18,339 bases of DNA from Leclercia sp. UBA7405 (lineage in GTDB: Bacteria > Pseudomonadota > Gammaproteobacteria > Enterobacterales > Enterobacteriaceae): the NCBI GenBank assembly GCA_002469605.1, contig DKMV01000106.1:1-18339 (forward strand), in the 5' to 3' direction. Every line of letters begins with the position of its first letter. Within the stretch, counting starts at the first letter, position 1. Below the pieces are notes generated by a model, which saw only the letters and a program-made list of their open reading frames with translations, was not told the DNA's origin and ran no database searches. Shown piece after piece: positions 1 through 6,728 of this stretch. The translations under genes and the position numbers were made by a program.

Positions 1-160
1 GCCATTAATGGCGCCCTGGCCGACACCCGCACGGAATTTGATAACGCCATTCATGGCGCCCTGGCCGATGCCCGCACGGGATTTGATAACGCCCGGATTC
101 AACCAGGGGCGCATAAATGCGCCCCCTACGGGATTTATACGATATTCAACGCCACCCGGA
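1..160. repeat. Palindromic tandem repeat cluster downstream of marC
   Basis: Two 45-base units follow each other (1-45 and 46-90) and differ at only a few positions. Each opens with a small palindrome (GCCATTAATGGC is perfect at 1-12; GCCATTCATGGC is near-perfect in copy 2) and ends in a GATTTGATAAC-type tail. A third, more divergent unit has a perfect 20-base palindrome at 106-125 (GGGGCGCATAAATGCGCCCC) followed by a similar CTACGGGATTTATAC tail. The phrase CCCGGATTCAA occurs twice, near 92-102 and 155-165. The array runs into the marC stop and is cut by the window edge, so the copy number is unknown. It resembles interspersed palindromic repeats of REP type more than a gene. An ORF crosses it but is explained by the repeats. 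Confidence 0.7.
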
Positions 161-161
161 T

Positions 162-827
162 TCAATGAAACGTGCGTACCACTTCCAGCACGCCGTTAAT
201 CACAAACTGCACGCCCATACAGACCAGCAGAAAACCCATCAGGCGTGAAATCGCTTCGATGCCGCCTTTGCCTACCAGCTTCATAATCGCGCCGGAGCTG
301 CGCAGTGAAATCCATAAAATCACGGCGACCACCAGAAAGGTCAGCACCGGAGCGGACATCACCACCCAGGCGGGGAAATCGACGCCGGCCGTCACCGTTG
401 AGGCTGAGCTGATGATCATCGCGATAGTACCGGGCCCGGCGGTGCTTGGCATCGCCAGCGGCACAAAGGCGATATTGACCGAGTCTTTGTCCTCCAGCTC
501 TTCGGACTTGCTCTGGGCTTCCGGGGTTTGATGCGCTTTTTGCGCCGGAAAGAGCATCCGAAAACCGATAAAGGCGACGATCAGTCCCCCGGCGATACGC
601 AGCCCCGGGATAGAAATACCGAAGGTGTTCATCACCAGCTGCCCGGCGTACCAGGCCACCATCATGATCGCGAAGACGTAGACCGAGGCCATCAGCGACT
701 GCCGGTTACGCTCGGCGCTGTTCATATTGCCGGCGAGGCCCAGAAAGAGCGCCACGGTTGTCAGCGGGTTTGCCAGAGGCAGCAGTACCACCAGCCCAAG
801 GCCTATTGCCTGAAAGAGTTCCACCAT
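162..827 (-). CDS. marC: MarC family (UPF0056) inner membrane protein
   Basis: This 221-residue protein closely matches E. coli MarC as I remember it, over its whole length and with the same length. It is very hydrophobic, with about six membrane segments, and the conserved motif [18 protein letters not shown] lies near residues 120-140. The charged stretch around residues 95-115 ([19 protein letters not shown]) is the cytoplasmic loop typical of the family. MarC is divergent from marRAB in enterobacteria. Despite its name, deletion studies found no clear role in multiple antibiotic resistance, and its substrate is unknown. A TATACT-like -10 on the minus strand (862-867) could serve it; the -35 is not obvious. 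A palindromic repeat cluster follows its stop. Confidence 0.96.
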   Translation of the reverse strand: MVELFQAIGLGLVVLLPLANPLTTVALFLGLAGNMNSAERNRQSLMASVYVFAIMMVAWYAGQLVMNTFGISIPGLRIAGGLIVAFIGFRMLFPAQKAHQTPEAQSKSEELEDKDSVNIAFVPLAMPSTAGPGTIAMIISSASTVTAGVDFPAWVVMSAPVLTFLVVAVILWISLRSSGAIMKLVGKGGIEAISRLMGFLLVCMGVQFVINGVLEVVRTFH

Positions 828-980
828 AATGCCTGTCGTCCTTATTCGTTTCAGTCCGGCAAGTATAAGGTGAAAAGCGGCCTCTCATCTATTTGTCGTT
901 GCCGTGAAAGGTTACTTACCGAAATTAATCACCATGGGTTATGTAATTGATTTGAAAGGCAGCCAAAAAAGTTCATGAAA

Positions 981-1001
981 CGTTTTAGCAAAACGTGGCA
1001 T
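981..1001 (+). promoter_or_regulatory. marbox (MarA/SoxS/Rob site) of the mar operon
   Basis: The sequence TTTAGCAAAACGTGGCAT at 984-1001 matches the E. coli marRAB marbox almost exactly and sits at the same distance upstream of the -35 element. In E. coli this 20-base site lets MarA, SoxS and Rob activate the operon, so MarA feeds forward on itself. Orientation and spacing are conserved here. Confidence 0.9.
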
Positions 1002-1017
1002 AAGCTAATGCATTCAG

Positions 1018-1046
1018 TTGACTTATAGTTGCCTGAGCAATAATAT
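1018..1046 (+). promoter_or_regulatory. marRAB promoter
   Basis: The -35 is TTGACT (1018-1023). A 17-base spacer and TAATAT (1041-1046) as -10 follow. The position relative to the marbox and the MarR operators is as in E. coli marO. The -10 has two mismatches to TATAAT, in keeping with a promoter that needs MarA/SoxS/Rob help. Confidence 0.85.
1029..1040. promoter_or_regulatory. MarR operator site I
   Basis: The inverted repeat TTGCCTGAGCAA lies between the -35 and -10 elements, where E. coli MarR site I (TTGCCTGGGCAA) lies. Binding here would block RNA polymerase. Confidence 0.87.
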
Positions 1047-1064
1047 CTGCCGTGATTAAACTAC

Positions 1065-1076
1065 TTGCCAGGGCAA
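1065..1076. promoter_or_regulatory. MarR operator site II
   Basis: The inverted repeat TTGCCAGGGCAA is identical to the core of E. coli MarR site II. It ends six bases before the GTG start of marR, so it overlaps the ribosome-binding region of the transcript's DNA. It is the second of two sites for repressor dimers. Confidence 0.88.
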
Positions 1077-1081
1077 CCATC

Positions 1082-1516
1082 GTGAAAAGCACCAGCGATC
1101 TCTTTAACGACATGATCCCACTGGGTCGCCTTATCTACATGGTTAACCAGAAAAAAGATCGGCTGCTCAATGACTATCTGTCACCGCTGGATATCACCGC
1201 AACCCAGTTCAAAGTGCTGTGCTCTGTGCGTTGTGAAGTCTGTATCACCCCGGTAGAGCTTAAAAAGATCTTATCGGTCGATCTGGGTGCGCTGACGCGC
1301 ATGATTGACCGTCTCGTCGGCAGAGGATGGATTGAAAGACGCCCTAATCCGAATGACAAACGTGGCGTGCTACTGCAGCTCACCTGCGAAGGCGCGGCCA
1401 TGTGTGAACAATGTCATCAACTGGTAGGACAAGAATTACATCAGGAACTAACAAAAAACTTAACGGCGGAAGAAGTGGCAACCCTTGAGCATTTGCTTAA
1501 GAAAATCCTGCCGTAA
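1082..1516 (+). CDS. marR: MarR, repressor of the mar regulon
   Basis: A 144-residue winged-helix repressor that binds the two operators just upstream and silences marRAB until phenolic or similar ligands, or oxidation, release it. I chose the GTG at 1082, which gives VKSTSDLFND and the same length as E. coli MarR; an upstream in-frame GTG at 1052 lies inside the operator. The recognition region SVDLGALTRMIDRL is near residues 65-78, and the wing motif PNPNDKRGVL near 88-97. Cysteines 47, 51, 54, 108 and 111 match E. coli, but residue 80 is Gly where E. coli has Cys80, and there is an extra Cys102. Loss of Cys80 bears on copper/oxidant sensing. Confidence 0.96.
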   Translation: MKSTSDLFNDMIPLGRLIYMVNQKKDRLLNDYLSPLDITATQFKVLCSVRCEVCITPVELKKILSVDLGALTRMIDRLVGRGWIERRPNPNDKRGVLLQLTCEGAAMCEQCHQLVGQELHQELTKNLTAEEVATLEHLLKKILP

Positions 1517-1534
1517 ACAGAAAGAGGTATGACG

Positions 1535-1918
1535 ATGTCCAGACGCAATACTGACGCTATAACAATTCATAGCATTTTGGACTGGATCGAAGATAACCTG
1601 GAATCGCCGCTCTCGCTTGAGAAGGTGTCTGAGCGTTCAGGTTACTCCAAGTGGCACCTGCAACGGATGTTTAAAAAAGAGACCGGTCACTCATTAGGCC
1701 AGTACATCCGCAGCCGCAAGTTAACGGAAATCGCGCAAAAACTGAAAGAGAGTAACGAGCCGATTCTGTATCTGGCAGAGCGTTACGGGTTTGAATCGCA
1801 ACAGACCCTGACCCGCACGTTTAAAAATTACTTTGACGTGCCGCCGCACAAGTATCGCATCACCAATATGCACGGTGAATCCCGTTACCTGATGCCGCTA
1901 AACCACTGTAGCTGTTAA
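1535..1918 (+). CDS. marA: MarA, AraC/XylS-family activator of multidrug tolerance
   Basis: This monomeric activator binds marboxes and raises expression of efflux and stress genes such as acrAB-tolC and micF. The protein is nearly identical to E. coli MarA up to about residue 110. It has two helix-turn-helix motifs, around [20 protein letters not shown] and [20 protein letters not shown]. The C-terminal tail ([10 protein letters not shown]) differs from E. coli. An ATG at 1529 would give a 129-residue form, but the GAGG at 1524-1527 is only one base from it and seven bases from the ATG at 1535, so I prefer the 127-residue form. It lies 18 bases after marR in the same operon. Confidence 0.97.
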   Translation: MSRRNTDAITIHSILDWIEDNLESPLSLEKVSERSGYSKWHLQRMFKKETGHSLGQYIRSRKLTEIAQKLKESNEPILYLAERYGFESQQTLTRTFKNYFDVPPHKYRITNMHGESRYLMPLNHCSC

Positions 1919-1947
1919 TCGCCTGTTTAAGACGTATCGAGGAAATC

Positions 1948-2163
1948 ATGAAACTGTTTATCTCCGCCGCCCTCACCCTGTGGGTACTGGCCTGTGGCCA
2001 GAGCTTTGCGGAGCAGAACCCCCGCGCCGTGCAGCAGAGTAATCGCGATGCGATGATCCTGCCAACTGCACATGACCAGTCGCCGTACGATTTTAACCAT
2101 ATGGGCGCTGGCAGCGATAAATCCGACGAATTAGGCGTGCCGTACTATAACCACGACCTGTAA
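1948..2163 (+). CDS. marB: MarB, small periplasmic protein of the mar operon
   Basis: This 71-residue third gene of the mar operon lies 29 bases after marA with a GAGGAA ribosome site. The C-terminal block FNHMGAGSDKSDELGVPYYN matches E. coli MarB; the rest is diverged. An N-terminal hydrophobic signal runs to about residue 21 (SFA-EQ). In E. coli, MarB is periplasmic and lowers marA expression by an unknown route. Oddly, the signal contains VLAC with Cys16, which could act as a lipobox. E. coli MarB, as I recall it, has no cysteine there, so this homolog might be a lipoprotein. The operon ends at the terminator just downstream. Confidence 0.92.
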   Translation: MKLFISAALTLWVLACGQSFAEQNPRAVQQSNRDAMILPTAHDQSPYDFNHMGAGSDKSDELGVPYYNHDL

Positions 2164-2171
2164 TTCGTTTT

Positions 2172-2197
2172 GCCCCGCGCTCGCGGGGCTTTTTTTT
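2172..2197 (+). terminator. Rho-independent terminator of marRAB
   Basis: The perfect stem GCCCCGCG/CGCGGGGC (2172-2189) is followed at once by eight T residues (2190-2197). It sits nine bases after the marB stop. The T-run overlaps the stop codon of the convergent eamA gene. On the minus strand the hairpin lacks a T-run, so it should act mainly on mar. Confidence 0.93.
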
Positions 2198-3095
2198 AGC
2201 CTTTTACCGGTGCCGCCCGGCGAAAGCGCAGGCCAAAGACGTTGATATAGAGCCCTGCCATAATCAGTACCGCCCCCAGCAGCTGTAACGCGCTCAGTTT
2301 TTCATCCAGCAGCAGCGCCGCCGAGGCCAGCCCGAATACCGGTACCAGCAGCGACAGCGGCGCGACGCGCCAGGTTTCGTAGCGCCCCAGCAGTGAACCC
2401 CAGATGCCGTAGCCCACGATGGTGGCGACAAAGGCGAGATAGATCAGCGACAAAATGGTGGTGAGATCGATGTTCACCAGGCTTTGCAGCATGGTCTGCG
2501 GGCCGTCCAGCAGCCAGGAGGCGGCCATAAAGGGCAGAATCGGGATCAGCGCACTCCACACCACCAGCGACATCACCGGCGGACGCGACGCAAGCATCAT
2601 GATTTTTTTATTAAAGATATTGCCACAGGCCCAGCTCAGGGCCGCCGCCAGGGTCAGCATAAAGCCCAGCAGCGCCACGTGCTGCCCGTTGAGGCTTGAC
2701 TCCACCAGCACCAGCACGCCGAATACCGCAAGCGTAATGCCCGCCAGCTGCTTGCCCTGCAGCCGTTCGCCAAAGACCATCGCCCCAAGGATGATGGTGA
2801 AAAACGCCTGAGCCTGTAATACCAGCGACGCCAGCCCGGCAGGCATGCCGAAGTTAATGGCGCAGAAGAGAAACGCGAACTGCCCGAAGCTGATGGTCAG
2901 GCCGTAGCCCAGCAGCAGGCGGAACGGGATCGTCGGGCGGGCGACAAAAAAGATCGCCGGGAAGGCCACCAGCAGAAAACGAAGGCCTGCCAGCATCAGC
3001 GGCGGCATGTTATGCAGCCCAACTTTGATCACCACGAAATTGAGCCCCCACGCCACTACCACCAGCAACGCCAGCAGCCCGTCTTTACGCGTCAT
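2196..3095 (-). CDS. eamA: EamA, cysteine/O-acetylserine exporter (DMT family)
   Basis: The 299-residue inner-membrane protein has ten hydrophobic segments arranged as two EamA repeats. Motifs such as WGLNFVVIKVGLHNMPPLMLAG-type residues near 17-38 and VGYGIWGSLLGRYETWRVAP near 227-246 match E. coli EamA (YdeD) at equal length. In E. coli it exports cysteine-pathway metabolites such as O-acetylserine and cysteine. It is convergent with marRAB and divergent from ydeE, an order kept from E. coli. The start is ATG with a CAGGG-type ribosome site. A TAATAA sequence about 15-20 bases upstream might be the -10, but I cannot fix the promoter. Confidence 0.95.
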   Translation of the reverse strand: MTRKDGLLALLVVVAWGLNFVVIKVGLHNMPPLMLAGLRFLLVAFPAIFFVARPTIPFRLLLGYGLTISFGQFAFLFCAINFGMPAGLASLVLQAQAFFTIILGAMVFGERLQGKQLAGITLAVFGVLVLVESSLNGQHVALLGFMLTLAAALSWACGNIFNKKIMMLASRPPVMSLVVWSALIPILPFMAASWLLDGPQTMLQSLVNIDLTTILSLIYLAFVATIVGYGIWGSLLGRYETWRVAPLSLLVPVFGLASAALLLDEKLSALQLLGAVLIMAGLYINVFGLRFRRAAPVKG

Positions 3096-3286
3096 ACCCT
3101 GCCCCTGTTTATTAAATTTTTGTAAAGAGAACCAAGGTAACTAAAAAAACGGCCGAGGAACAGATCATTAATTCTGGCAGTCAGAGGAGGCACTTACGGA
3201 TAAATTGGGTGCTATACAAGCCCCTTATGCCGTGGTAATCCTGATAAGACACAACATAAAAACAGAAAAATGTCGGGCAGGAAAAA

Positions 3287-4483
3287 ATGAAACCAACGGT
3301 CAGGCGCTCAACCGCAGCGCTGCTGGCTTCGTCATTGTTATTAACAATTGGACGCGGCGCCACTTTACCTTTTATGACGATTTACCTCACCCGGGTCTAT
3401 GCCATGAGCGTGGAGGCTATCGGATATGCCCTGACGATTGCCATGACCATCGGGGTGGTATTCAGCCTGGGGTTTGGCATCCTCGCGGATAAGTTTGATA
3501 AAAAACGCTACATGCTCATCGCCATCAGCGCTTTTATCCTCGGCTTTATCGCCATTCCGCTGGTGGATAACGTCACCCTGGTGGTGCTCTTCTTTGCCCT
3601 GATCAACTGCGCCTATTCTATCTTCTCCACCGTGCTGAAGGCCTGGTTTTCCGATGTGCTTACCCCTGGCGAGAAAGCCAAAATCTTCTCGCTTAACTAC
3701 AGCTTTCTTAACATCGGCTGGACCATCGGCCCGCCGATTGGCACCCTGCTGGTGATGTACAGTCTGCAGCTACCGTTCTGGCTGGCGGCGGTGTGCGCCG
3801 CGGTGCCGCTGGTGCTTATCCAGACCTGGGTGCAGCGCATTGAGGCGGCCCAGGGCGAACAGGCGGCCATCGCGTGGCAGCCCTCGCTGCTGCTGAAAGA
3901 CCGGGCGCTGTTGTGGTTCACCCTCTCCGGCCTGCTGGCCTCTTACGTGGGCGGCTCCTTTGCCAGCTGCATCTCCCAGTACGTGCTGGCCGCCGATTAC
4001 GACAGCGATTTTGCGCAACAAGTGGTGGCGGTGGTGCTGCCGGTCAACGCCGCGATGGTGGTGTCGTTGCAGTACCTGATTGGCCGCCGGCTGACGGGCA
4101 AAAATATCCGTCCGCTGATGACGATGGGCACCCTCTTTTTTGTGCTCGGGCTGGCGGGCTTTATGGTCTCTGGCAACAATCTTATCTACTGGGGCGTGGC
4201 GGCGGCGGTCTTTACCGTGGGCGAGATCATCTACGCCCCGGGGGAGTATCTGCTGATTGATAACATCGCCCCGCCGGGTATGAAGGCGAGCTACTTTTCG
4301 GCCCAGGTGCTGGGCTGGCTGGGAGCGGCCTTTAACCCGATGATCACCGGCCTTATCCTGACCCATCTGCCGCACTGGTCGCTGTTTGCCATCATGATGG
4401 CGGCGGTAGTGGTGGCGTGGCTGATGATCCTGCGGGGAATGAGCGTGAAGCCGTGGCGCGGCGACGAACCGGAAGTGGCATAA
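3287..4483 (+). CDS. ydeE: YdeE, MFS efflux transporter
   Basis: A 398-residue major facilitator protein with about 12 membrane segments. It resembles E. coli YdeE (395 residues), including the N-terminal RRSTAALLASSLLLTIGRGA and the loop motif ILADKFDKKRYM near residues 66-77, the MFS motif-A region. The C-terminal half keeps FTVGEIIYAPGEYLLID. E. coli YdeE has been linked to dipeptide and arabinose-type export; the natural substrate here is inferred only. The start ATG has a CAGGA ribosome site. The 191-base gap to eamA holds the promoters of both divergent genes; I saw no clear operator there. Confidence 0.94.
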   Translation: MKPTVRRSTAALLASSLLLTIGRGATLPFMTIYLTRVYAMSVEAIGYALTIAMTIGVVFSLGFGILADKFDKKRYMLIAISAFILGFIAIPLVDNVTLVVLFFALINCAYSIFSTVLKAWFSDVLTPGEKAKIFSLNYSFLNIGWTIGPPIGTLLVMYSLQLPFWLAAVCAAVPLVLIQTWVQRIEAAQGEQAAIAWQPSLLLKDRALLWFTLSGLLASYVGGSFASCISQYVLAADYDSDFAQQVVAVVLPVNAAMVVSLQYLIGRRLTGKNIRPLMTMGTLFFVLGLAGFMVSGNNLIYWGVAAAVFTVGEIIYAPGEYLLIDNIAPPGMKASYFSAQVLGWLGAAFNPMITGLILTHLPHWSLFAIMMAAVVVAWLMILRGMSVKPWRGDEPEVA

Positions 4484-4507
4484 AAAAGGGCGAGGAAACC
4501 TCGCCCT
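4482..4507 (-). terminator. Rho-independent terminator of zinT
   Basis: The stem AGGGCGAGG/CCTCGCCCT with a 3-base loop (4487-4507) is followed on the minus strand by a T-run (A-run at 4482-4487). It lies just beyond the zinT stop and overlaps the ydeE stop. On the plus strand it lacks a T-run but may still hinder ydeE read-through. Confidence 0.88.
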
Positions 4508-4513
4508 GATAGT

Positions 4514-5155
4514 TTAGTGGTGCAGCATCTCGTCCACGACCTGCTCTTTGTACATCTCGTTCGGATAGTAGGTCGGCCAGTTGTCCATCTCTTTAAGCAG
4601 CGCTTCATGGGAGGTGTTGCCCATAAAGATGTGGAAGTGCGCGGACTGGCGCGGGGCGATGGTGTGGTCGCTGAACTGGACAAACTTCGGCGCCTTGCTG
4701 CTGGCGTCCTTACATTCAAACAGGTAGCGCACCCCTTTTTTCCCCGAGGCGTAGGTCAGGATTTTGTAGCCGCTGGAGACATATTCACAGCGGCTGACCG
4801 TTTTGCCGGTGTGAAACTCCATCACGTTGTTCTCAATGCCGATGGTCTGCACGTCGGTGGCATAGCCGGTGCGGTAATAGGCCTTAACCTCGTCAAAGGA
4901 TTTGCTCTTATCCTTTTCGGCTTTCTTTTTAAAGACCGGGTCCAGATCGCCGCTCAGCAAGAAGGGATAGACCGACTGCCAGACGCCATCCCAGTTGGAG
5001 AGCGGCCTTTCTTTCACCGCGGTATCATCAAATACGCCATTTGCCGCCTGTTGTTCCGCCTCGGTCATCTGATGACCGTGCGAGTGGGCATACAGCTGGC
5101 CGCTGACCAGCAGCGCCCCCAGAGTCATTGCAATTTTACCAGTCTGTCCAGCCAA
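4514..5155 (-). CDS. zinT: ZinT, periplasmic zinc-binding protein
   Basis: A 213-residue homolog of E. coli ZinT (YodA, 216 residues). It binds zinc, and also cadmium, in the periplasm under zinc limitation and can hand zinc to ZnuABC. The N-terminus is a signal peptide ending at LYA, followed by a short His-rich HSHGH segment. The lipocalin-like body includes [15 protein letters not shown] residues ([11 protein letters not shown] near 54-64). Candidate zinc ligands are His164, His173 and His175 in [20 protein letters not shown]. Cys123 and Cys148 would form the disulfide. The start is probably TTG at 5155, with GAGG eight bases upstream; an internal ATG at residue 10 is the alternative. It has its own promoter region with a Zur box. 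Confidence 0.94.
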   Translation of the reverse strand: MAGQTGKIAMTLGALLVSGQLYAHSHGHQMTEAEQQAANGVFDDTAVKERPLSNWDGVWQSVYPFLLSGDLDPVFKKKAEKDKSKSFDEVKAYYRTGYATDVQTIGIENNVMEFHTGKTVSRCEYVSSGYKILTYASGKKGVRYLFECKDASSKAPKFVQFSDHTIAPRQSAHFHIFMGNTSHEALLKEMDNWPTYYPNEMYKEQVVDEMLHH

Positions 5156-5186
5156 GGTTCTGTCCTCACTCCATTTTAGAGAGTGA

Positions 5187-5207
5187 TAATGTTATAATAT
5201 AACATTA
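5187..5207. promoter_or_regulatory. Zur operator of zinT
   Basis: This perfect 21-base palindrome has arms TAATGTTATA and TATAACATTA around a central A. It matches the known Zur box core GTTATAATATNAC of enterobacterial zinT and znu genes. It lies 32 bases upstream of the zinT start and overlaps any -10 there, so zinc-loaded Zur should repress. No terminator separates it from urtE, so urt read-through into zinT is possible. Confidence 0.9.
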
Positions 5208-5222
5208 CAAAGCGCAACGGGC

Positions 5223-5921
5223 TTAAATGGCCACCAGGCCGCGAACGCCCTCCTGCTCCATATTTTCTCCGCGCCCGCGCTGGATAATGGTGCCCCGCGA
5301 CATCAGCAGATAGTTGTCTGCCAGCCCGGCGGCAAAGTCGTAGAACTGCTCCACCAGCAGGATCGCCATATCGCCCCGATCAGCCAGCTTGCGGATCACC
5401 ACCCCAATCTCCTTAATAACCGAAGGCTGGATCCCCTCGGTGGGCTCGTCGAGGATCAGCAGCTGCGGGCGGCTGGCCAGCGCCCGGCCTATCGCCAGCT
5501 GCTGCTGCTGCCCGCCCGAGAGATCGCCGCCCCGACGGTGCTTCATCTCCTGCAATACCGGAAAGAGCTGCCAGATCTCCTCCGGGACGTGCTTCGCCTC
5601 CCGCCCCGGAAAGCGCGAAAGCCCCAGCAGCAGGTTCTCTTCTACCGTCAGGCGGGGGAAAATTTCCCGCCCCTGGGGCACATAGGCCACGCCGGCCTGC
5701 ACCCGCCGGTGCGGCGCGTCGCGGGTTATCTTTTTCCCCTGCCAGATAACCTCGCCGTTGCGCGCCGGAATAAGCCCCATCAGGCACTTCAAAAGAGTGG
5801 TCTTACCCACCCCGTTGCGCCCCAGCAGGCAGGTGACTTCCCCGACCTGCGCCTCAAAGCTGACGCCGCGCAGAATATGGCTCCCGCCGTAATATTGATT
5901 CAGTTCATTAACCTGCAGCAT
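5223..5921 (-). CDS. urtE: Urea ABC transporter ATP-binding subunit UrtE
   Basis: A 232-residue LivF-like ATPase, the last gene of the urt operon. Walker A is GRNGVGKTT (34-42), Q-loop PQG near 82-84, signature LSGGQ (134-138), and Walker B LLILDEP with Asp158/Glu159. The usual H-loop histidine is replaced by Gln (VEQ, 190-192), as is normal in the LivF/UrtE group. UrtE pairs with UrtD on the cytoplasmic face to power urea import through UrtB and UrtC. It starts nine bases after urtD with a strong AAGGAG ribosome site. About 67 bases separate it from zinT. Confidence 0.95.
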   Translation of the reverse strand: MLQVNELNQYYGGSHILRGVSFEAQVGEVTCLLGRNGVGKTTLLKCLMGLIPARNGEVIWQGKKITRDAPHRRVQAGVAYVPQGREIFPRLTVEENLLLGLSRFPGREAKHVPEEIWQLFPVLQEMKHRRGGDLSGGQQQQLAIGRALASRPQLLILDEPTEGIQPSVIKEIGVVIRKLADRGDMAILLVEQFYDFAAGLADNYLLMSRGTIIQRGRGENMEQEGVRGLVAI

Positions 5922-5930
5922 CCTCTCTCC

Positions 5931-6728
5931 TTAGCGACCGAGATAGACTTCGATGACCTGTTCGTTGGCCTGTACTTCGCGCAGGGAGCCTTCCGCCAGC
6001 ACCCGCCCCTGGTGCAGGACGGTGACGTGGTCGGCGATGGTTTCGACAAACCCCATATCGTGCTCCACCACCATCAGGGAGTGCTTACCCGCCAGGGTGC
6101 GAAACAGCTCGGCGGTATACTCGGTTTCGGCGTCGGTCATTCCGGCAGCGGGTTCATCCAGCAGCAGCAGATGCGGCTCCTGCACCAGCAGCATGCCGAT
6201 CTCCAAAAACTGCTTCTGCCCGTGGGAGAGCAGGCCCGCCAGCCGATCCCGCTCGGCGCCGAGGCGCAGTAGGGCCAGCATCTCGTTGATGCGATCCCCC
6301 TGCTCGCCGGTGAACCGCGCCCGCAGGCTGGCCCACACTGATTTATCGCCCTTCATCGCCAGCTCGAGGTTTTGCCAGACGGTGAGGGCCTCGAAGACCG
6401 TCGGCTTCTGAAACTTACGCCCGATCCCCTGGCGGGCGATCGTCATTGGCTCGAGGGTGGTGAGATCGGTCGTCTGATCGTAAATGGCCCGCCCGCTCTG
6501 GGGCCGGGTTTTGCCGGTGATCACGTCCATCAGGGTGGTTTTGCCCGCGCCGTTGGGGCCGATGATACAGCGCAGCTCCCCCACGCCGATATTCAGGGAG
6601 AGATCGGTCAGGGCCTTAAAGCCATCAAAGCTGACGTTGATATTTTCCAGCTGCAGCACCGGGTCGGTCTGGTCGCGAAAGCGGTCTCCGGGCAGCTGGC
6701 GGGTAAAGAGACTTTCGGCTGGCTGCAT
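5931..6728 (-). CDS. urtD: Urea ABC transporter ATP-binding subunit UrtD
   Basis: A 265-residue LivG-like ATPase. Walker A is GPNGAGKTT (57-65), the signature is the UrtD-typical LSHGQ (167-171), Walker B is LLLLDEP with Asp191/Glu192, and His223 is the H-loop. The N-terminus MQPAESLFTR begins at the ATG at 6728, which shares one base with the urtC stop (TAATG), so the two are translationally coupled. The reading frame stays open upstream to 7010 inside urtC, but that extension has no homology and overlaps urtC. The ATPase works with UrtE on the UrtBC permease. Confidence 0.95.
   Translation of the reverse strand: MQPAESLFTRQLPGDRFRDQTDPVLQLENINVSFDGFKALTDLSLNIGVGELRCIIGPNGAGKTTLMDVITGKTRPQSGRAIYDQTTDLTTLEPMTIARQGIGRKFQKPTVFEALTVWQNLELAMKGDKSVWASLRARFTGEQGDRINEMLALLRLGAERDRLAGLLSHGQKQFLEIGMLLVQEPHLLLLDEPAAGMTDAETEYTAELFRTLAGKHSLMVVEHDMGFVETIADHVTVLHQGRVLAEGSLREVQANEQVIEVYLGR

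Noticed and set aside
1..160. CRISPR array
   Set aside because: The units are contiguous, with no variable spacers of fixed length, and there are no cas genes.
8..199. 63-residue ORF with repeated MAPWP motifs
   Set aside because: The protein repeat is a by-product of the 45-base DNA repeat, has no ribosome site, and ends inside marC.
1052..1081. Earlier GTG start for marR
   Set aside because: It lies inside the MarR operator region. The GTG at 1082 reproduces the known MarR N-terminus and length.
4517..5179. 220-residue plus-strand ORF opposite zinT
   Set aside because: It is the antisense shadow of zinT; the ZinT frame has clear homology, a signal peptide and metal ligands.
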